DNA of 64,000 bases from Antedon mediterranea (lineage: Eukaryota > Echinodermata > Crinoidea > Comatulida > Antedonidae): the NCBI RefSeq assembly GCF_964355755.1, contig NC_092673.1:3973001-4037000 (forward strand). The letters run 5' to 3'. A model generated the notes under the pieces. That model worked only from the letters and a program-made list of their open reading frames with translations. It did not search any database and was not told where the DNA came from. The translations under genes were made by a program, and so were the position numbers. Below, one piece after another: positions 38,801 through 50,441 of the stretch. Every line of letters begins with the position of its first letter. Position 1 is the stretch's first letter.

Positions 38801-41800
38801 TACAGTTTATGATACAGTTTATGAGTCATTTGATGAAGAAATTACCCAAAACAGTAGCTAATAGTGTGTCCTCTTTTTTCAACAACCGAGGACTGATGAC
38901 CAACCTAGGTCAGGTCAACCGATGTGAGACAAACTTCCCAATATTTCCACATGCGCACAGTGAACTAACATGACATTGTTTGTCGCAGATCGCAGGCTCT
39001 CTATTATGTGTAGTATAGTACAGTATCAACATGAAATATTGCGCAAAATATAAATATGTAAATCATTTTTTTTAAACACAGGACATGCATGAGTGAATTC
39101 ACAGTGCCCAAACTGGAATTTCCGATGATCATGTGCTCCTCTTTGAAAGGATACGGTTACCAGTGTAACTTAGTGTTTAGACATTGCTTTTGTATACCTT
39201 GCCCAAAAGGTTACTTTGGTAGCAGTGGGATGTCTAATGGTTGTAACGCATGTCCACCAGGTAATAAACAATATTAGTCAGTGATGGCTATGAGCACTCA
39301 CTGTCTAAATCCAGGGGCCCCCAGAGCTTAAGGTGCCCTAGAGCATGAAAAGCCTCAATGCAACTATACTACCCAGTGTTTTGGAGGTCCCTTCAGGAGG
39401 GCTAAAACAAGGGTCTTTGCCCCCCCCCCCCCCCCCTCCTGCGTTACGCCATTGACATAGTTTGACTCACATTTATAACTGAGCCAAGGATAATAAAATG
39501 AAATTTATCCAACTTTTTAAAACCCAATAGGAATAAGGCAGAGTGAAATCTCTTCACTAAAGTGCAAAACTTACATTAATATAAAGCTCTGTCTACACTA
39601 TCAAACTAGTTCGACAAAAAGTGTGATGTACCCAAATATGGCAGTGACATGACATCATGTCCATATATGGGCACATCACATTTTTTTGTCACATAAAGTT
39701 TGACAGTATAGACAGATCTTTTAAGTCTATAAATATTCCTCACAATCAGAATCTGAGCAAATTTGTGCATGAACATTCGATTCAAGATGGAACCAGTTGA
39801 TTAATTGATTAAACATTTCTTCAAAACAAATAATGAATGTTTTGTGTTTGATATTTAAGTTTGTTTACTAAACCATTCTCTAATAAAAATAATATCTTGT
39901 TTTCAGGTGGTTATTATCTAGATGAAATCGGAGTCGCAAATGGTTTAACATACTACGATAACTGTAAAACATGTAAACACGGTACATATGTCCCACCAGG
40001 ACGCCCTGGAAGATCTGAATCTGACTGCCAAGTTTGTCCATTTGGTACTCAAACCAATCGGGTCGCTGGATCTCGTGCCTGTCGTTGTATCAACAATTAC
40101 TACCGTATAGATCGTTTTGGAAGGTGCTTTATGTGTACCAAAAGAGGAATTGTCTGTCCTTTTGAATACCAACTACTTCAGCCTGGATTTTGGTGGTATT
40201 GGCAATCAGATGAGGATTTTTACAGTTATTCAAATTTCACTTGGGCTCTTAAGCAAGAAAATTATACAGCAATTAATGGCGTTGATAACACACTACTTTT
40301 TGTTGGATCTCTTCCATTTGCTCAAGAGTGTCCACGACCGAAGAGTTGCCCTGGAAACACAATAAAGACAAGTTGTGCTGATGGCTTCACAGGGTGGATG
40401 TGTTCACAGTGCGAGAACGGCTTTTACCCTTGGTTTGATTCATGTAATAAGTGTCCATCAGTTTGGCATTTTTTTCTGGTATATGGTATCATCATCCTGG
40501 CTTTGCTCATTCTGATTGGTTTAATTTTCTGGATAGATTCAAAACGGAGTACCGATTCTGAAGCGAGAACGACAGCTGATATGATACTAGCCAGAGCTAA
40601 GATTGTCATTGGGTTTTATCAAGTCCTTGCTGGAATATTCAGTACATTAAATTACATTCACTGGCCTCGGGCTCTGGCAAATATTGGACAACGTTTGCAG
40701 AACATTGCTCTTAACATCATCAAGATCGCCAGTCCTCAGTGTCTTGACCCGCGATTCAAGTTGAATGCGTATCGTGAATTCATATTTGGAATCACATGCC
40801 CAATATTGATGATAATATTAACTATCTTCATTTACCTCATTAAGAATCTCATTTTGAAATTTACAATACCAAAATATGATCGTCCATTAAAAATGGCAGA
40901 AACCAAGCGACTCTGTTTTCAATATACACTGTCTCTTCTTTTTCTTACATATCCCAATTCCTGTAACACAATCTTCTCCCTCTTTCCATCAATCTGTCAA
41001 GCATTCTGGGTTGATGACTTACAAAATGACGTACAAAGTAGACTCAAGTCCGATTATTCTATCTCTTGCGAAGAGGACCGTTACACAATTTATATGTATG
41101 CTGCTTATGTAAGCCTTCTATATGTCGTAGGTTTTCCGTTAGGGTTGTTATTTTTGCTTTGGAGATTCAGGTTCGAGTGCGTTCTGTCAACTCACAAAAT
41201 GAGTGACCCTCTCTTAGAGATTTCAGGCGACTCAGAAACCATCTACTATCAAGATCCAAGTAACTTAGACTTTGTCGATGATACTATGTCACAGAAGACT
41301 GATATTACCATCAAGAAAAAATCTGGTTTAAGTGATCCTTACGGGCTTAGAGCTTTCCATGAAAGTTATAACTCAAGATGCTGGTTCTGGGAAGTGGTAG
41401 AGTTAGTTCGCAAGCTTACGCTGACATCTCTTGTCATTTTCTTCGGCTCGACAAGTAGAACGCAGATTGGAGCAGCTGCGTTTCTGGCAATACTCTTCTT
41501 GATTTTGCATGTAGCATTCCAACCAATGAAAGACACCTTTGAACACTGGTTGCAGTTGTTGTCATTGGCAACTATTGTTCTCAATCTTCTGATAGGCGTG
41601 ATCTTGATGGTTCCTGTTGATGACAGTAAAAAGCAGAGTACGCTGGATAAAGCGGATGATCTTGGGGTTCAGATAATCCTTATAATTGTTGATTTTGGAA
41701 TCATCTTGCTGTTCACAGGTAAATAGTGGATAATTCATTCATTTTATTTCAGATAAATATCCATAAAGAACATAACAAAAACATAACATTAATATAAAAT

Positions 41801-42428
41801 GATTTTAAACCCTTTATGATACAATTTTGACTATTTAACAATGCTTTTGATTGTTCTAATTAAAACATAATTGTTAGAAATAATTTGTTTTATGAAGCTT
41901 TGCTGATGATGTTTTGCCTCATTCACACTGGACTTCTAAAAACTAAAAGAGCAATTGGTCAGATTAACCGGAAAAAAATCCAGTGCTAACACATTTTAGG
42001 ACATTGTCTGTGTCAACTTCATTGACCTGTAAAGCTCTGTCTACACTATCAAACTAGTTTGACAAAAAAATGTGTGATAAGCCCAAATATGGTGGTGATA
42101 TGCCAAACTATAGTAGTGATATTACATCATCATATGTCCATATGGGCACATCACATCACATTTTTTTGTCACATAAAGTTTGATAGTGTAGACAGAGCTT
42201 AAGGTTACCTTTAACAAAACCAGCACAGATAATTCAAAAGTTACAAAATACAACCTTATAATAATGTTGACTTTCATCTTTGCAGTTTCTACCTTGAGAT
42301 CCTTGTACAATGCATTCAAGCACATCTCAAAAGATAATAAAATGAAGAAGATTATTATTGATGGTGAATTAGAATTCAACGACAACGAAAATGAATATGT
42401 TAATGAATCAGAGCCTCTAGTTCTGTAG
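29863..42428 (+). CDS. LRR, cysteine-rich GCC2/GCC3-like, polytopic membrane protein
   Basis: 19 coding exons: 29863-30098, 30379-30444, 32305-32364, 32619-32687, 33952-34023, 34282-34353, 34749-34823, 35371-35442, 35670-35762, 36081-36152, 36905-36973, 37523-37666, 37792-37860, 37978-38052, 38317-38388, 38665-38721, 39082-39260, 39907-41718, 42286-42428; 3507 bases, 1168 aa. Layout: signal peptide (MWMLKLLLIQLAYILT), cysteine-containing LRR N-cap (about 42-75), about 16 leucine-rich repeats (to about 458), cysteine-rich part with CPKGYFGSSG, CPPGGYY and CKHGTYVPPG (about 460-690), then 8-9 hydrophobic segments beginning at about 704, 745, 809, 853, 910, 1019, 1040, 1064 and 1102, and a short acidic tail ENEYVNESEP. 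All LRR introns are phase 2, mostly one repeat per 72-base exon, as in LGR/relaxin-receptor genes, but the membrane part is not a seven-helix GPCR sequence. It resembles the polytopic C-terminal region that follows GCC2/GCC3 (ephrin-receptor-like) domains in many invertebrate and protist proteins. A cell-surface sensor or channel is inference; no pore motif was identified. Confidence 0.85.
30857..30892. repeat. palindromic repeat around CGCTCGCTTCGCTCGCG
   Basis: CTAGATGG and CCATCTAG enclose CGCTCGCTTCGCTCGC, a 36-base GC-rich hairpin in LRR-gene intron 2, next to TATATA-rich sequence. The rest of that 1.86 kb intron (30445-32304) shows no coding exon. Confidence 0.5.
32700..33820. repeat. 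12 bp minisatellite (GTATATAAACAA)n, ~1.1 kb
   Basis: Some 90 units of GTATATAAACAA with interspersed shorter AAGTAAACAA variants fill LRR-gene intron 4. The rare variant AAGTATAAGTATATAAAC appears at about 32983 and 33283, so a block of 300 bp was itself duplicated. Because 12 is a multiple of 3, all minus frames stay open for hundreds of codons; these are not genes. Confidence 0.95.
34366..34690. repeat. ~22 bp minisatellite in LRR-gene intron 6
   Basis: Units of the type AGCATCATTATCATTTGATA, some with TGCGGTTTAAC instead, repeat irregularly up to just before exon 7 (34749). Confidence 0.85.
36184..36346. repeat. MITE family A, copy 6
   Basis: AAGCTCTGTCCACACTATTA to GATAGTGTAGACAGAGCTT, starting about 30 bases after LRR exon 10. 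Confidence 0.75.
36537..36877. repeat. MITE family B, copy 3 (longest)
   Basis: AAAGATGTATTGTCCCC at left, GGACACTACATCTTT at right; about 340 bp. Ends about 25 bases before the acceptor of LRR exon 11 (36905). Confidence 0.8.
37203..37440 (+). repeat. tRNA-derived SINE
   Basis: Box A-like TTGGTGGTTAACGTGCTTG (from about 37239) and box B GGGTTCAATCC (about 37278), followed by CTAGCACCAACAACTC and an AT-rich tail. A diverged relative lies at about 51000-51125. Sits in LRR-gene intron 11. Confidence 0.7.
39584..39722. repeat. MITE family A, copy 7
   Basis: AAAGCTCTGTCTACACTATC to GACAGTATAGACAGATCTT in LRR-gene intron 17. A C homopolymer (about 39420-39436) lies upstream in the same intron. 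Confidence 0.75.
42031..42200. repeat. MITE family A, copy 8
   Basis: AAAGCTCTGTCTACACTATC to GATAGTGTAGACAGAGCTT in the last LRR-gene intron, 85 bases before the final exon. Confidence 0.8.
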
Positions 42429-44326
42429 GCACATTGTAACCTAGACTAAGGTTCTAACCCGTAATTAGTAAAGATAACTATTTTGGCACATATAGCGTTT
42501 CATACATATAATATACAGTACTCACAATTACGTATATGTGTTTTCAGACGAAAATCAAAACGTCGACTGGTGCACTAACATAAAAAAGACAATAACTACA
42601 GACTTGAGGCAAGTCTAAGTGTAACCCACAACATAGATAGTGATAAACAAACAACCATTTGGTATACGATTTCTGTAAATATTTTATAGGCGCGTCAGCA
42701 GTTGGTAGGAATTAGGACGAGTGCAGGTGTGAGGCGTAAATGAGAGCTTCAATAATGCAATAGTCTACCCATTGCATTTTGAAAAATTTGGGGTGGTACA
42801 GAGTTTAAATGAAAGCATACCGGTTGAGTACAGAACTGACTGACTAACCGCCAAGTTTTATAATTGGATAAAATAAGTATGACTATGAAAACAGGGAGAT
42901 TTAACAAGCTAACAAGTGGTCTAAAACGATACAAATTCAAGTTATGGTTAGCAGATAGATTCTATAAAACCGATAACAATGTTACAATGTCAGGACGTAG
43001 AGTAATACATTTATATTTACTACAGTATTTAAGTTTCTTTTTTTTTGTGATCCATAAAAAACGAAGGTTGTAAAATGTGATTACAGTTTGTAGACATTTA
43101 AGCATGTGTTGATACTTAATAACACAAGAAAAATATAAAATTGAAAAATGATTGAAAATACAAATAGCTTTAATTAGGTCTTATTTGATCTATTTATTAT
43201 CTAAAATGACTATTTAAATACACATAAATGAAAGATCATTAGTTTAATAAAATTCATAGTAAAATATATATGAAAATTTTGAATTAATACTGTACCTTTG
43301 TACAAAAGGCAATAGCAATGTTTAATTAAAAACTGTTTAATGTAAAGACAAATTATCAATTACAGTATTTAAAAATATTGCAAGCAGTACTTTTACATCT
43401 GCATCTGTATAAAATACACTATTAAGTGTATGGTAAGTAGTATTATATAACACCTATATAAATTCCTGTCATTTGTTTGGACGAATGTGGGTCACATGGC
43501 GTGCAATAGTACGCACTATTCAACGATCGTTAAATAGTACTTTTTGAAACCTTTTTGTGTACGAAAAAAAAACGTCTAGATGTTATATAAAACAAATAAT
43601 GAATGTTTTGTATTCGTGTAATGGTACAAATAATGGCACTTGGTGAATGATGAAAGGTTATATCAACTCGGCTTTGCCTCGTTGATATAACCTTTCATCA
43701 TTCACCTCGTGCCATTATTTGTACCATTGCACTCATAAACATTCATTATTTGTATAATATCAAGAGATTATATAGGTACAATACACCAGACATAATTACA
43801 TGATAATATAATTTAAAATTTAGCTATGATATTTGACTAATTTGAATTTTACCGAGGAGCAGCAATGGGCACTTTTTTTTTTTATTCAATTTTAGGCAAA
43901 TTGCCAAGGATAACCACAAGTGAACTCAATCACTGTCCTCTAAAAGGTGGCTCTCCTGTTAACACAACAAACATATACACAAGATGCGCTACATACACTT
44001 AAACATATGCAAACATTATGATTGAAAACGTGCCACATCCTTAATACCGTTCTCAGTAATAAGATAATATAATATTTATTGGTCCATCATAAAATATGCT
44101 GGAAATTCATTTTCCAATATGCATAAACCATTTCAACATAATTGGTACATGATATTAAAAAAGGTTTAGTTAAAATGAGTTCACTTTTTCTCATCTAATT
44201 TACCTAAAGTTTCTCACCATCTCCTGATTGTGCTTTTTAATAGTCTCTTCAATTTATTTTTCTTGATTTAAGAGTACTGTTAGCTGCTTAGGAATGTAAT
44301 CTATCACAATGATTATATTTTGGACA
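42429..44326. other. intergenic between LRR gene and DED gene
   Basis: 1.9 kb where the two genes converge tail to tail. Both 3' UTRs must lie here. Apart from the palindrome at 43592-43753 and simple AT-rich sequence, I see no exon on either strand. Confidence 0.5.
43592..43753. repeat. 162 bp palindromic element
   Basis: ACAAATAATGAATGTTT (43592) to its reverse complement ending 43753. Arms continue through GGTACAAATAATGGCAC and GAATGATGAAAGGTTATATC and close on CTCGGCTTTGCCTCG. Close to a full-length hairpin; a palindromic MITE by appearance. Confidence 0.8.
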
Positions 44327-46574
44327 TTATTTTTTATTCTCTTGTCTCACTAAAAAAAAAAACAATAAATAAAAACAATAATATTTTTATTGATAGATGT
44401 TTGTGAACAGGTTGTAGATAAAGACAATAATAAGTAAACTATTAATAATGCTTAATATTATTTTAGTTAATGAACTATTTTATTTGTTATGTTTTGGTGA
44501 AATAAATAAATTAAATAAACAGTGCATGGTGTGTTTACAAATGTTTTTTTAGAAGGTCCTTAGTATTATTATTAGATAATACCATTGTACTTACTACTGA
44601 ATACTAATCCATCTCCATTCCGTGGACTCTCTCTGAAAAAGAAAGCATTAAATAATGTTTAAATACAGTTGTAGAGGCATTCTTAGAAAACCTTTTTTCT
44701 TTGTCTCGCTCTCTCTACTACGGACCGTCGAGCAAGCAGGACGTATTGTTCCTATTTTTTAACGTAACAAGAAAGTTTGCGTATTCTAAAGAATAATAGT
44801 GAAACATATATATAGTTACGGAGCCAAATCAGAAGATATTGATGAGATTTGGACTCAACACACGCTCTCACAAGACAGTGGGGAAGTAACAACTCTAGAT
44901 GGTATATTATTTATTTAAATGCTGATTGATAAACAAAACCAAATATAACATTGTATACCATACAGTATTTGTATCAAGTCATGTCTGTAAGATATGTTAT
45001 TATTAAATCATTTAGGACTACTGACATTAATCAAGATAAATTTGGGTTAAATTTAAAAACAAATTACATTCGTTTTTAAGATATCCAAATTAAATACGGT
45101 AGCTTAGAGATTGTGACCAAAAATGTTTATTGCCATAGTTACTATTTATTAATTTATTTATTAACAATATTTAACCAGGGTGGCCAGATCAGTCAAAAAG
45201 ATTGGTCTCCCTTGTGGGGCCCTGGGTACAATAGTACATTTAAAACTAAAATATAAAACAGTAAGACAATAGATCTTAATGAATAGGTTTGGGTTGGAAG
45301 GAATATCATAGATTTAACTCCAGAGGGAAAACATTTTTCTTTTCAAACCAACAAAAAGTCAGCAGATCCCTGTTTAAACTATGTTTCTATTTGTATGTCT
45401 CTGCATTGTTTATTAGAGCTTGCAATCTTTACTTACGGTTTTCTTGTTTCTGCCGAACTGAAAAAATAAAGACAAGATTGCATTAAATATTTTAATCAAA
45501 AAAAAAGTATACAAAATTGGTTTCAACACTCAAAGAAATATCTTTTCGAGGTACAATAACAATACTAAAAATATCAGTTTTTCTTGTACCTGTATTTTTA
45601 AAGCCAAGACATATTTTATAGGGTGCTTAAAATCTACAAATTGCAAGTACTTTAATAGAGTAGATTAGATCAATCTTTTACAACCCACAAAACACTTTGG
45701 TAAGGTTTAACGGAATGCAGTTACAGTATGTGGGTTTTTTATTTTGATTTGGGAGTAAGCGCTTTGAGCACCTGGTGAACATGTGCGCTTAACAAATCTT
45801 ATTGTTATTATTTTAATAACCACATTTTACATTTAAAATCACTATATAGATAATAAAAACTCAAATCCCAGACTGTATTATTAAATTTCATCAATCTAGT
45901 ACTGTAGTACTGTACTTTATAACAATTTTAAATTACAAGAAAACGGATGCGCCTTAACACGGCCCAACGGATCTCATACTATAAGAAATGCTAAACAAAG
46001 GTGAGTGCAAAGTAAAGGTAAAAGGCTTACCAAATGATCCTACAATTTGAAGAATATTTTTCAAATTCTCTTGGTCCAATAGGAGAGCTATAAAACTGTT
46101 CATGGTTTCTATATTATCATCTAGTTTCAATTGTCTTGTTAAGCTATTGACCAAATCCCATGAACTTTTTGAATCCTTTCTTTTAACGCCATAGAGACGT
46201 GCAACAGATTCCACCTCTTCCTTTTGCAATGTTTTACCAAGGTCAACTAGCATCCTTCTGAATTCTGAGATCATGTGAGTAGAAGATGGTCTTGGATAAT
46301 AGTACTGGTCTATTATTTTATGTAAATCTTGGAGCCCCGTTACTTCAAATATTTCATAAAGAAGTCCAACATTTGTTGCGCCGATGTTTGCCCCATTTTG
46401 TAGCAGTGTGAACACCTCAATAGTTGACGCATTTTCTATTGAGCCAGCATTGTTTATGATGTCATAGACAGCTACCTTAATCATTGGTAGGTCTTCGTCT
46501 TCAATGTCCGATGCAAGTTTTACAATCATTTGTCGGAACTTGTCCTCAATGTTCATTTGTCTTTGACCACTCAT
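44327..46574 (-). CDS. tandem death-effector-domain protein (DED-only adaptor)
   Basis: Exons (minus): 46031-46574, micro-exon 45437-45457 (21 bases), 44595-44630, 44327-44349; 207 aa. The first exon alone holds both domains. DED1 (about 8-88) reads EDKFRQMIVKL, EDEDLPMIK, then GLLYEIFEVTGLQDLHKI, matching DED helices 1, 2 and 5-6 of caspase-8/FLIP-type proteins. DED2 (about 101-180) begins SEFRRMLVDLGKTLQKEEV and is more diverged. The tail is short and polar; no caspase fold follows, so this is the layout of a DED-only regulator. The acceptor before 44630 has an alternative two bases upstream (transcript sense), which would end the protein after QRVHGMEMD, so exons 3-4 are uncertain. In the family such proteins bind FADD or caspase-8-like DEDs; that role here is inference. 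The ATG is preceded by an acceptor (AG at 46578-46579), implying an upstream noncoding exon. Confidence 0.65.
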
Positions 46575-46577
46575 GTC

Positions 46578-48182
46578 CTAAGTAAAAAATAGAACAATTA
46601 TTTTTATATTAATTACTACTAGTCAATATTATTGTATTAATAATTATTTTTAGTCATATAAAATTAATTCTGTAAGTACTCTATTACTGTACTACATTGC
46701 ATGATCAAATCACTAGAAAAGAAACCAAGCAATAAACGTATCATCAAAGAATTTATTAATATATTCTATTTATAAAAAATATGGTAGGGTCTATCCTAGG
46801 ATTAGGCCAAGTTGAGCCGCCGACAAGTTGAGCCGCCGCCAGAAAAACGTTATTTTCTATGAAACGCCAAATGCTTACTTTCGCCGGTGCTCGTTTCTAT
46901 TTAATAGAAGTTCTATTTATATTAATTATTAGATATAACGATGTATATTCCAAAGTTTATATATCACGGTTTTTAGTATATATTATTAAATATTATAATT
47001 AAAGAGAAAGAATTATGAATATCTGACTTGTTTGTAGATTCCAAAATATAAGGCCTAAAACATGACCGAAAGTGATCGTTTTTAGCCAAAAATGACGTAA
47101 ACATGTTGCCCCCTTAGGCGGCAGTTGTATGAACTAGGCCTACTCCATTTTTCGGTAAAATAATTGCATAAAATCACCGTTTTTTAGTAAAATATTCTGT
47201 GTATTAACATTGTAAAATTCAATAAAATATGATATTAAAAGATAGTAGATAAAAAATAATAATTATTTAACCTCATTCGAAGAGTATCAATACTCTATTA
47301 GTCCTGAGAGACAACGTGATTTTACGCGAGAAAAATATTATGGAGTGCACTGCATTTTTACCTTGAAAGATTAAAAACAATTAAATTATTAAATATGACT
47401 ACTTTCCTTTGCTGTGTTGTTATGGCGGTTCAAACCAACAAAATTGTAGTATGTAATTATTATTTATTTTCATGACACAATAAACCTAAAGACCATGAAC
47501 TTATGTACTAGGAAACCCCTCTATCACTACGCGAAATGTCGTAAAAGACGCACTGGGCGTTTCATAGAAATTACCGGCGGCTCAACTTGTCGGCGGCCCA
47601 ACCGGTCATATCCCCTATCCTATAATGCATGATATTAGTAGGCTAAATATTCATTGCAAACAAAGTCGACAATATAATAATAATTAATAACTGGTACTTG
47701 ATAGCGCATTATGCTGAAAGCCTATTATTATAATTGTTCCACTACCAGGCCTAGTAAGACTAGTGACTACCGACCACTACAAACCGGCACTTCCCTATAG
47801 TAGGCCACTACCTAGAAGTAGGTTGGACCCCGGTTGGACCTAGCCAGTCTAATCTCTAGGCTAGTCTTCTATAAGACTAACAAACTTAATTAACTAGCCA
47901 GAGCCTAGCCTAGTTAGCCTACAGATCCCCTACAGTTACACTAGCTAGAGATGAAAAGCCTACTATCTAGATGGCCTAGCCTATTTATTAATAATACAAC
48001 AATATTCTTTTCTTGGATTAATAGGCTCAACTACCTACTAACAATATTTTAGGGCTCAATTTTAGTGCAAAAAACGGACTTTCTGACACACATGGAATGC
48101 TGTTTACTTCCGGACGTTCGCCTGGTGCGTGAAGTCTAAACTAAAGCAACTCAATAGCGGGCGCAATTTCCCATTTATCAAT
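46578..48182. other. divergent spacer between DED gene and RPL26
   Basis: 1.6 kb between divergently transcribed genes, so both promoters should lie here. It contains the inverted-repeat element at 46811-47602 and a zone of CTAGGCCTA words (about 47750-47960). Confidence 0.4.
46811..47602. repeat. ~790 bp inverted-repeat DNA element
   Basis: The left arm runs GTTGAGCCGCCGACAAGTTG through TTTCTATGAAACGCC; the right arm (47555-47602) is its reverse complement with a few differences. Arms are about 50-60 bp. No ORF inside. A lone GTGAGCCGCCGACAAC near 1996 may be a remnant end of the same family. Confidence 0.65.
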
Positions 48183-48213
48183 CTTTTTCATTCCACACTC
48201 GGCCATTAGATCG
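48183..48213 (+). promoter_or_regulatory. likely RPL26 noncoding first exon with TOP-like start
   Basis: CTTTTTCATTCC is a C-plus-pyrimidine tract like the 5' TOP start of ribosomal protein mRNAs, and the short exon would end at a good GTAGGA donor (48214). The matching acceptor TTTGACAG lies five bases upstream of the RPL26 ATG. Inference from gene class and splice sites only. Confidence 0.5.
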
Positions 48214-48747
48214 GTAGGAAAATATTTACAGTAAAATATCCGAAAATATCTTTCTTAAATTATCCCATCGTCTATATATTTTAACATCATAAACAAACTT
48301 ATCTTCTTTTGACTGCATACAATGTTTTTTTGATATAGTAGATTAACATTCTTCTTAGTAAATCTTAGTTTTTTAAGTGACCAGAAATGACAACAACCCA
48401 GTCGAGTCAACGGAGAAAAGCTATAATAGTACAATAGTATTGTAGGGAATCCTTATTGTAGACCTATTCATAATGATATTAACGTAAATAACGGGAGAAC
48501 TTTTGAATATGTACATATTCTATATCATTGTATCAATTAATTTCATGTTATTTTAACTAGAAGCCATAAATACATGGATGGGATGTAGCTAGCCTCTGCA
48601 AGACACTCTGCCTACTACTAGACTAGAGAGAGCCTATCATCAGGCTAGCCATAGTGCAAAATATATGCCTAGTAATGTATAGATTGGCCTAAAATCTAGG
48701 CCTAAGAAGATATTTTGTTACAATTAATGATCATATAAATAACATAA

Positions 48748-49427
48748 TGCACTTGTCAATTGTATGACGCACTATACGACCCCCGGGAGAGGTGCGTCAT
48801 TTGTCCGATGTGAGTCATACCTTTGTATACCATGACGCACCCCTGCGTCAAAAAAGTGACTTACCTTTACTAGACAATGACGCACCTATTTTTAAATTAT
48901 TGACGGACCTTTTAGTGAATTATGACGCACCATGACTGTCTTTTTGACGTACCTTCACTGACGATTGTTGACCCCGACTACTGCAGTGCATGCAGTGTTA
49001 TATCAAAAATCTCAAACTAATACGCGTGTCTGGTGCTATATGGAGGCGCGCCAGGGTCGTCGATCGATGTTAATCAGGCCGGCTAGGAACGTTCTCGCGC
49101 GATCACACAATCACACAAAGATTGGAACGGCTATTTATAATACAAATATTATGTCATTTTCCAGTTTGGCCGATAGAGGGCGCGAGTGATGACGCTCTCA
49201 AGCGTGACAATGTACAACCTGGCCGCCCCTCCGCGATCGTCAAGGCCTTGTTTTCAGGCTTTTTGGGTGGCGCGGGTCGGTGGTAAAGTGACGGACATTG
49301 ACGCACCATTGAACATTGAGGCGACGCACCATTTGGGTTCTTTGACGCACCCCTGTGTCATTAATTATTTGTAAATGACGCACCACTCCCGGGGGTCGTA
49401 TAGTGCGTCATACAATTGACAAGTGCA
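48748..49427. mobile_element. Harbinger-like MITE, 680 bp, in RPL26 intron 1
   Basis: TIRs of about 54 bp start TGCACTTGTCAATTGTATGA at each end and include CTATACGACCCCCGGGAG. Both sides are flanked by TAA (48745-48747 and 49428-49430), the 3 bp TWA target duplication typical of PIF/Harbinger elements. The interior is unusually GC-rich, with many TGACGCACC-like words and no transposase, so it is non-autonomous. Confidence 0.8.
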
Positions 49428-49498
49428 TAAGGCTAGCCAAAGCCTACCACACTACAGTTAACTCATAATTAATCATTTTTTGTACTTTGACAGGCAAC

Positions 49499-50417
49499 AT
49501 GAAGAGGAATCCATTATGTAGCTCCTCCAGGAGGAAAAACCGTAAACGATACTTCAATGCCCCTTCACATGTAAGGAGGAAGCTGATGAGCTCTCCTCTT
49601 TCGAAAGAATTGCGTCAAAAATACAACGTTCGTAGTATGCCAATTCGTAAAGAAGATGAAGTACAGGTAAGACTGTCACATTAATTACATTACAATCCAA
49701 ATTTTCATTTAAAGAAAATTAAAAATGATAATTTCAGAAGTCTGTAATAATAATCAATAATAATTGTATTTGATTTACATTTTTTTCAAGGTTACGAGAG
49801 GACATTTCAAAGGACAGCAAGTTGGGAAAGTAGTACAAGTCTACCGTAAAAAGTTTGTTATCCATATTGAGCGCATTCAACGAGAAAAAGCCAATGGCGC
49901 TCAAGTGAATGTTGGCATCCATCCAAGCAAGGTATAATTAATTATTTATTGTAATTTTAACTGTTACATACAACCTTGCTTGCTTACTTAAATAAACAAT
50001 AACAAAAAGCTAAATTTGAATAAAAAATGGCAGTTTTAGTAAAATAAAAATACTCCACTAGAACTATACAAATCACATACAAATGGTGCTTACTTCATCA
50101 TATCTTTTACTTATTTACATTTATTTATTTAATGTTTGAATTTCCTTGATTTTTAAATACTTTGGTTCCTATTTTTAAAATGAGAATGCTTTATAATCAT
50201 GATGATGTATGTACATGCGTGCGAACATATGTTCGTTCGTTTGCCTACTTTGTATCGTTGTGATTGCTTTTTAATTCTCTTTTTTTAGGTTGTTATTGTC
50301 AAATTGAAGCTTGATAACGATCGTAAGAAGATCCTTGCTCGTAAAGCCGCCTCACGCCAACAAGCAGCAGACAAGGGTAAACACACAGAAGAATCCGTAG
50401 CTATGGCAACAGAATAA
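49499..50417 (+). CDS. RPL26: 60S ribosomal protein L26 (uL24)
   Basis: Coding exons 49499-49666, 49791-49931 and 50289-50417 give 438 bases, 145 aa, the same length as human RPL26, with all introns in phase 0. It begins MKRNP and contains [53 protein letters not shown] (KOW motif) and [17 protein letters not shown], near-identical to animal uL24. It binds 25S/28S rRNA near the peptide exit tunnel (family knowledge). The C-terminal tail ([11 protein letters not shown]) diverges, as usual. The start is fixed by homology; an in-frame ATG four codons upstream (49487) lies before the acceptor and is intronic. Confidence 0.97.
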
Positions 50418-50441
50418 AATCATGGATTTAAATAGTGTTGA

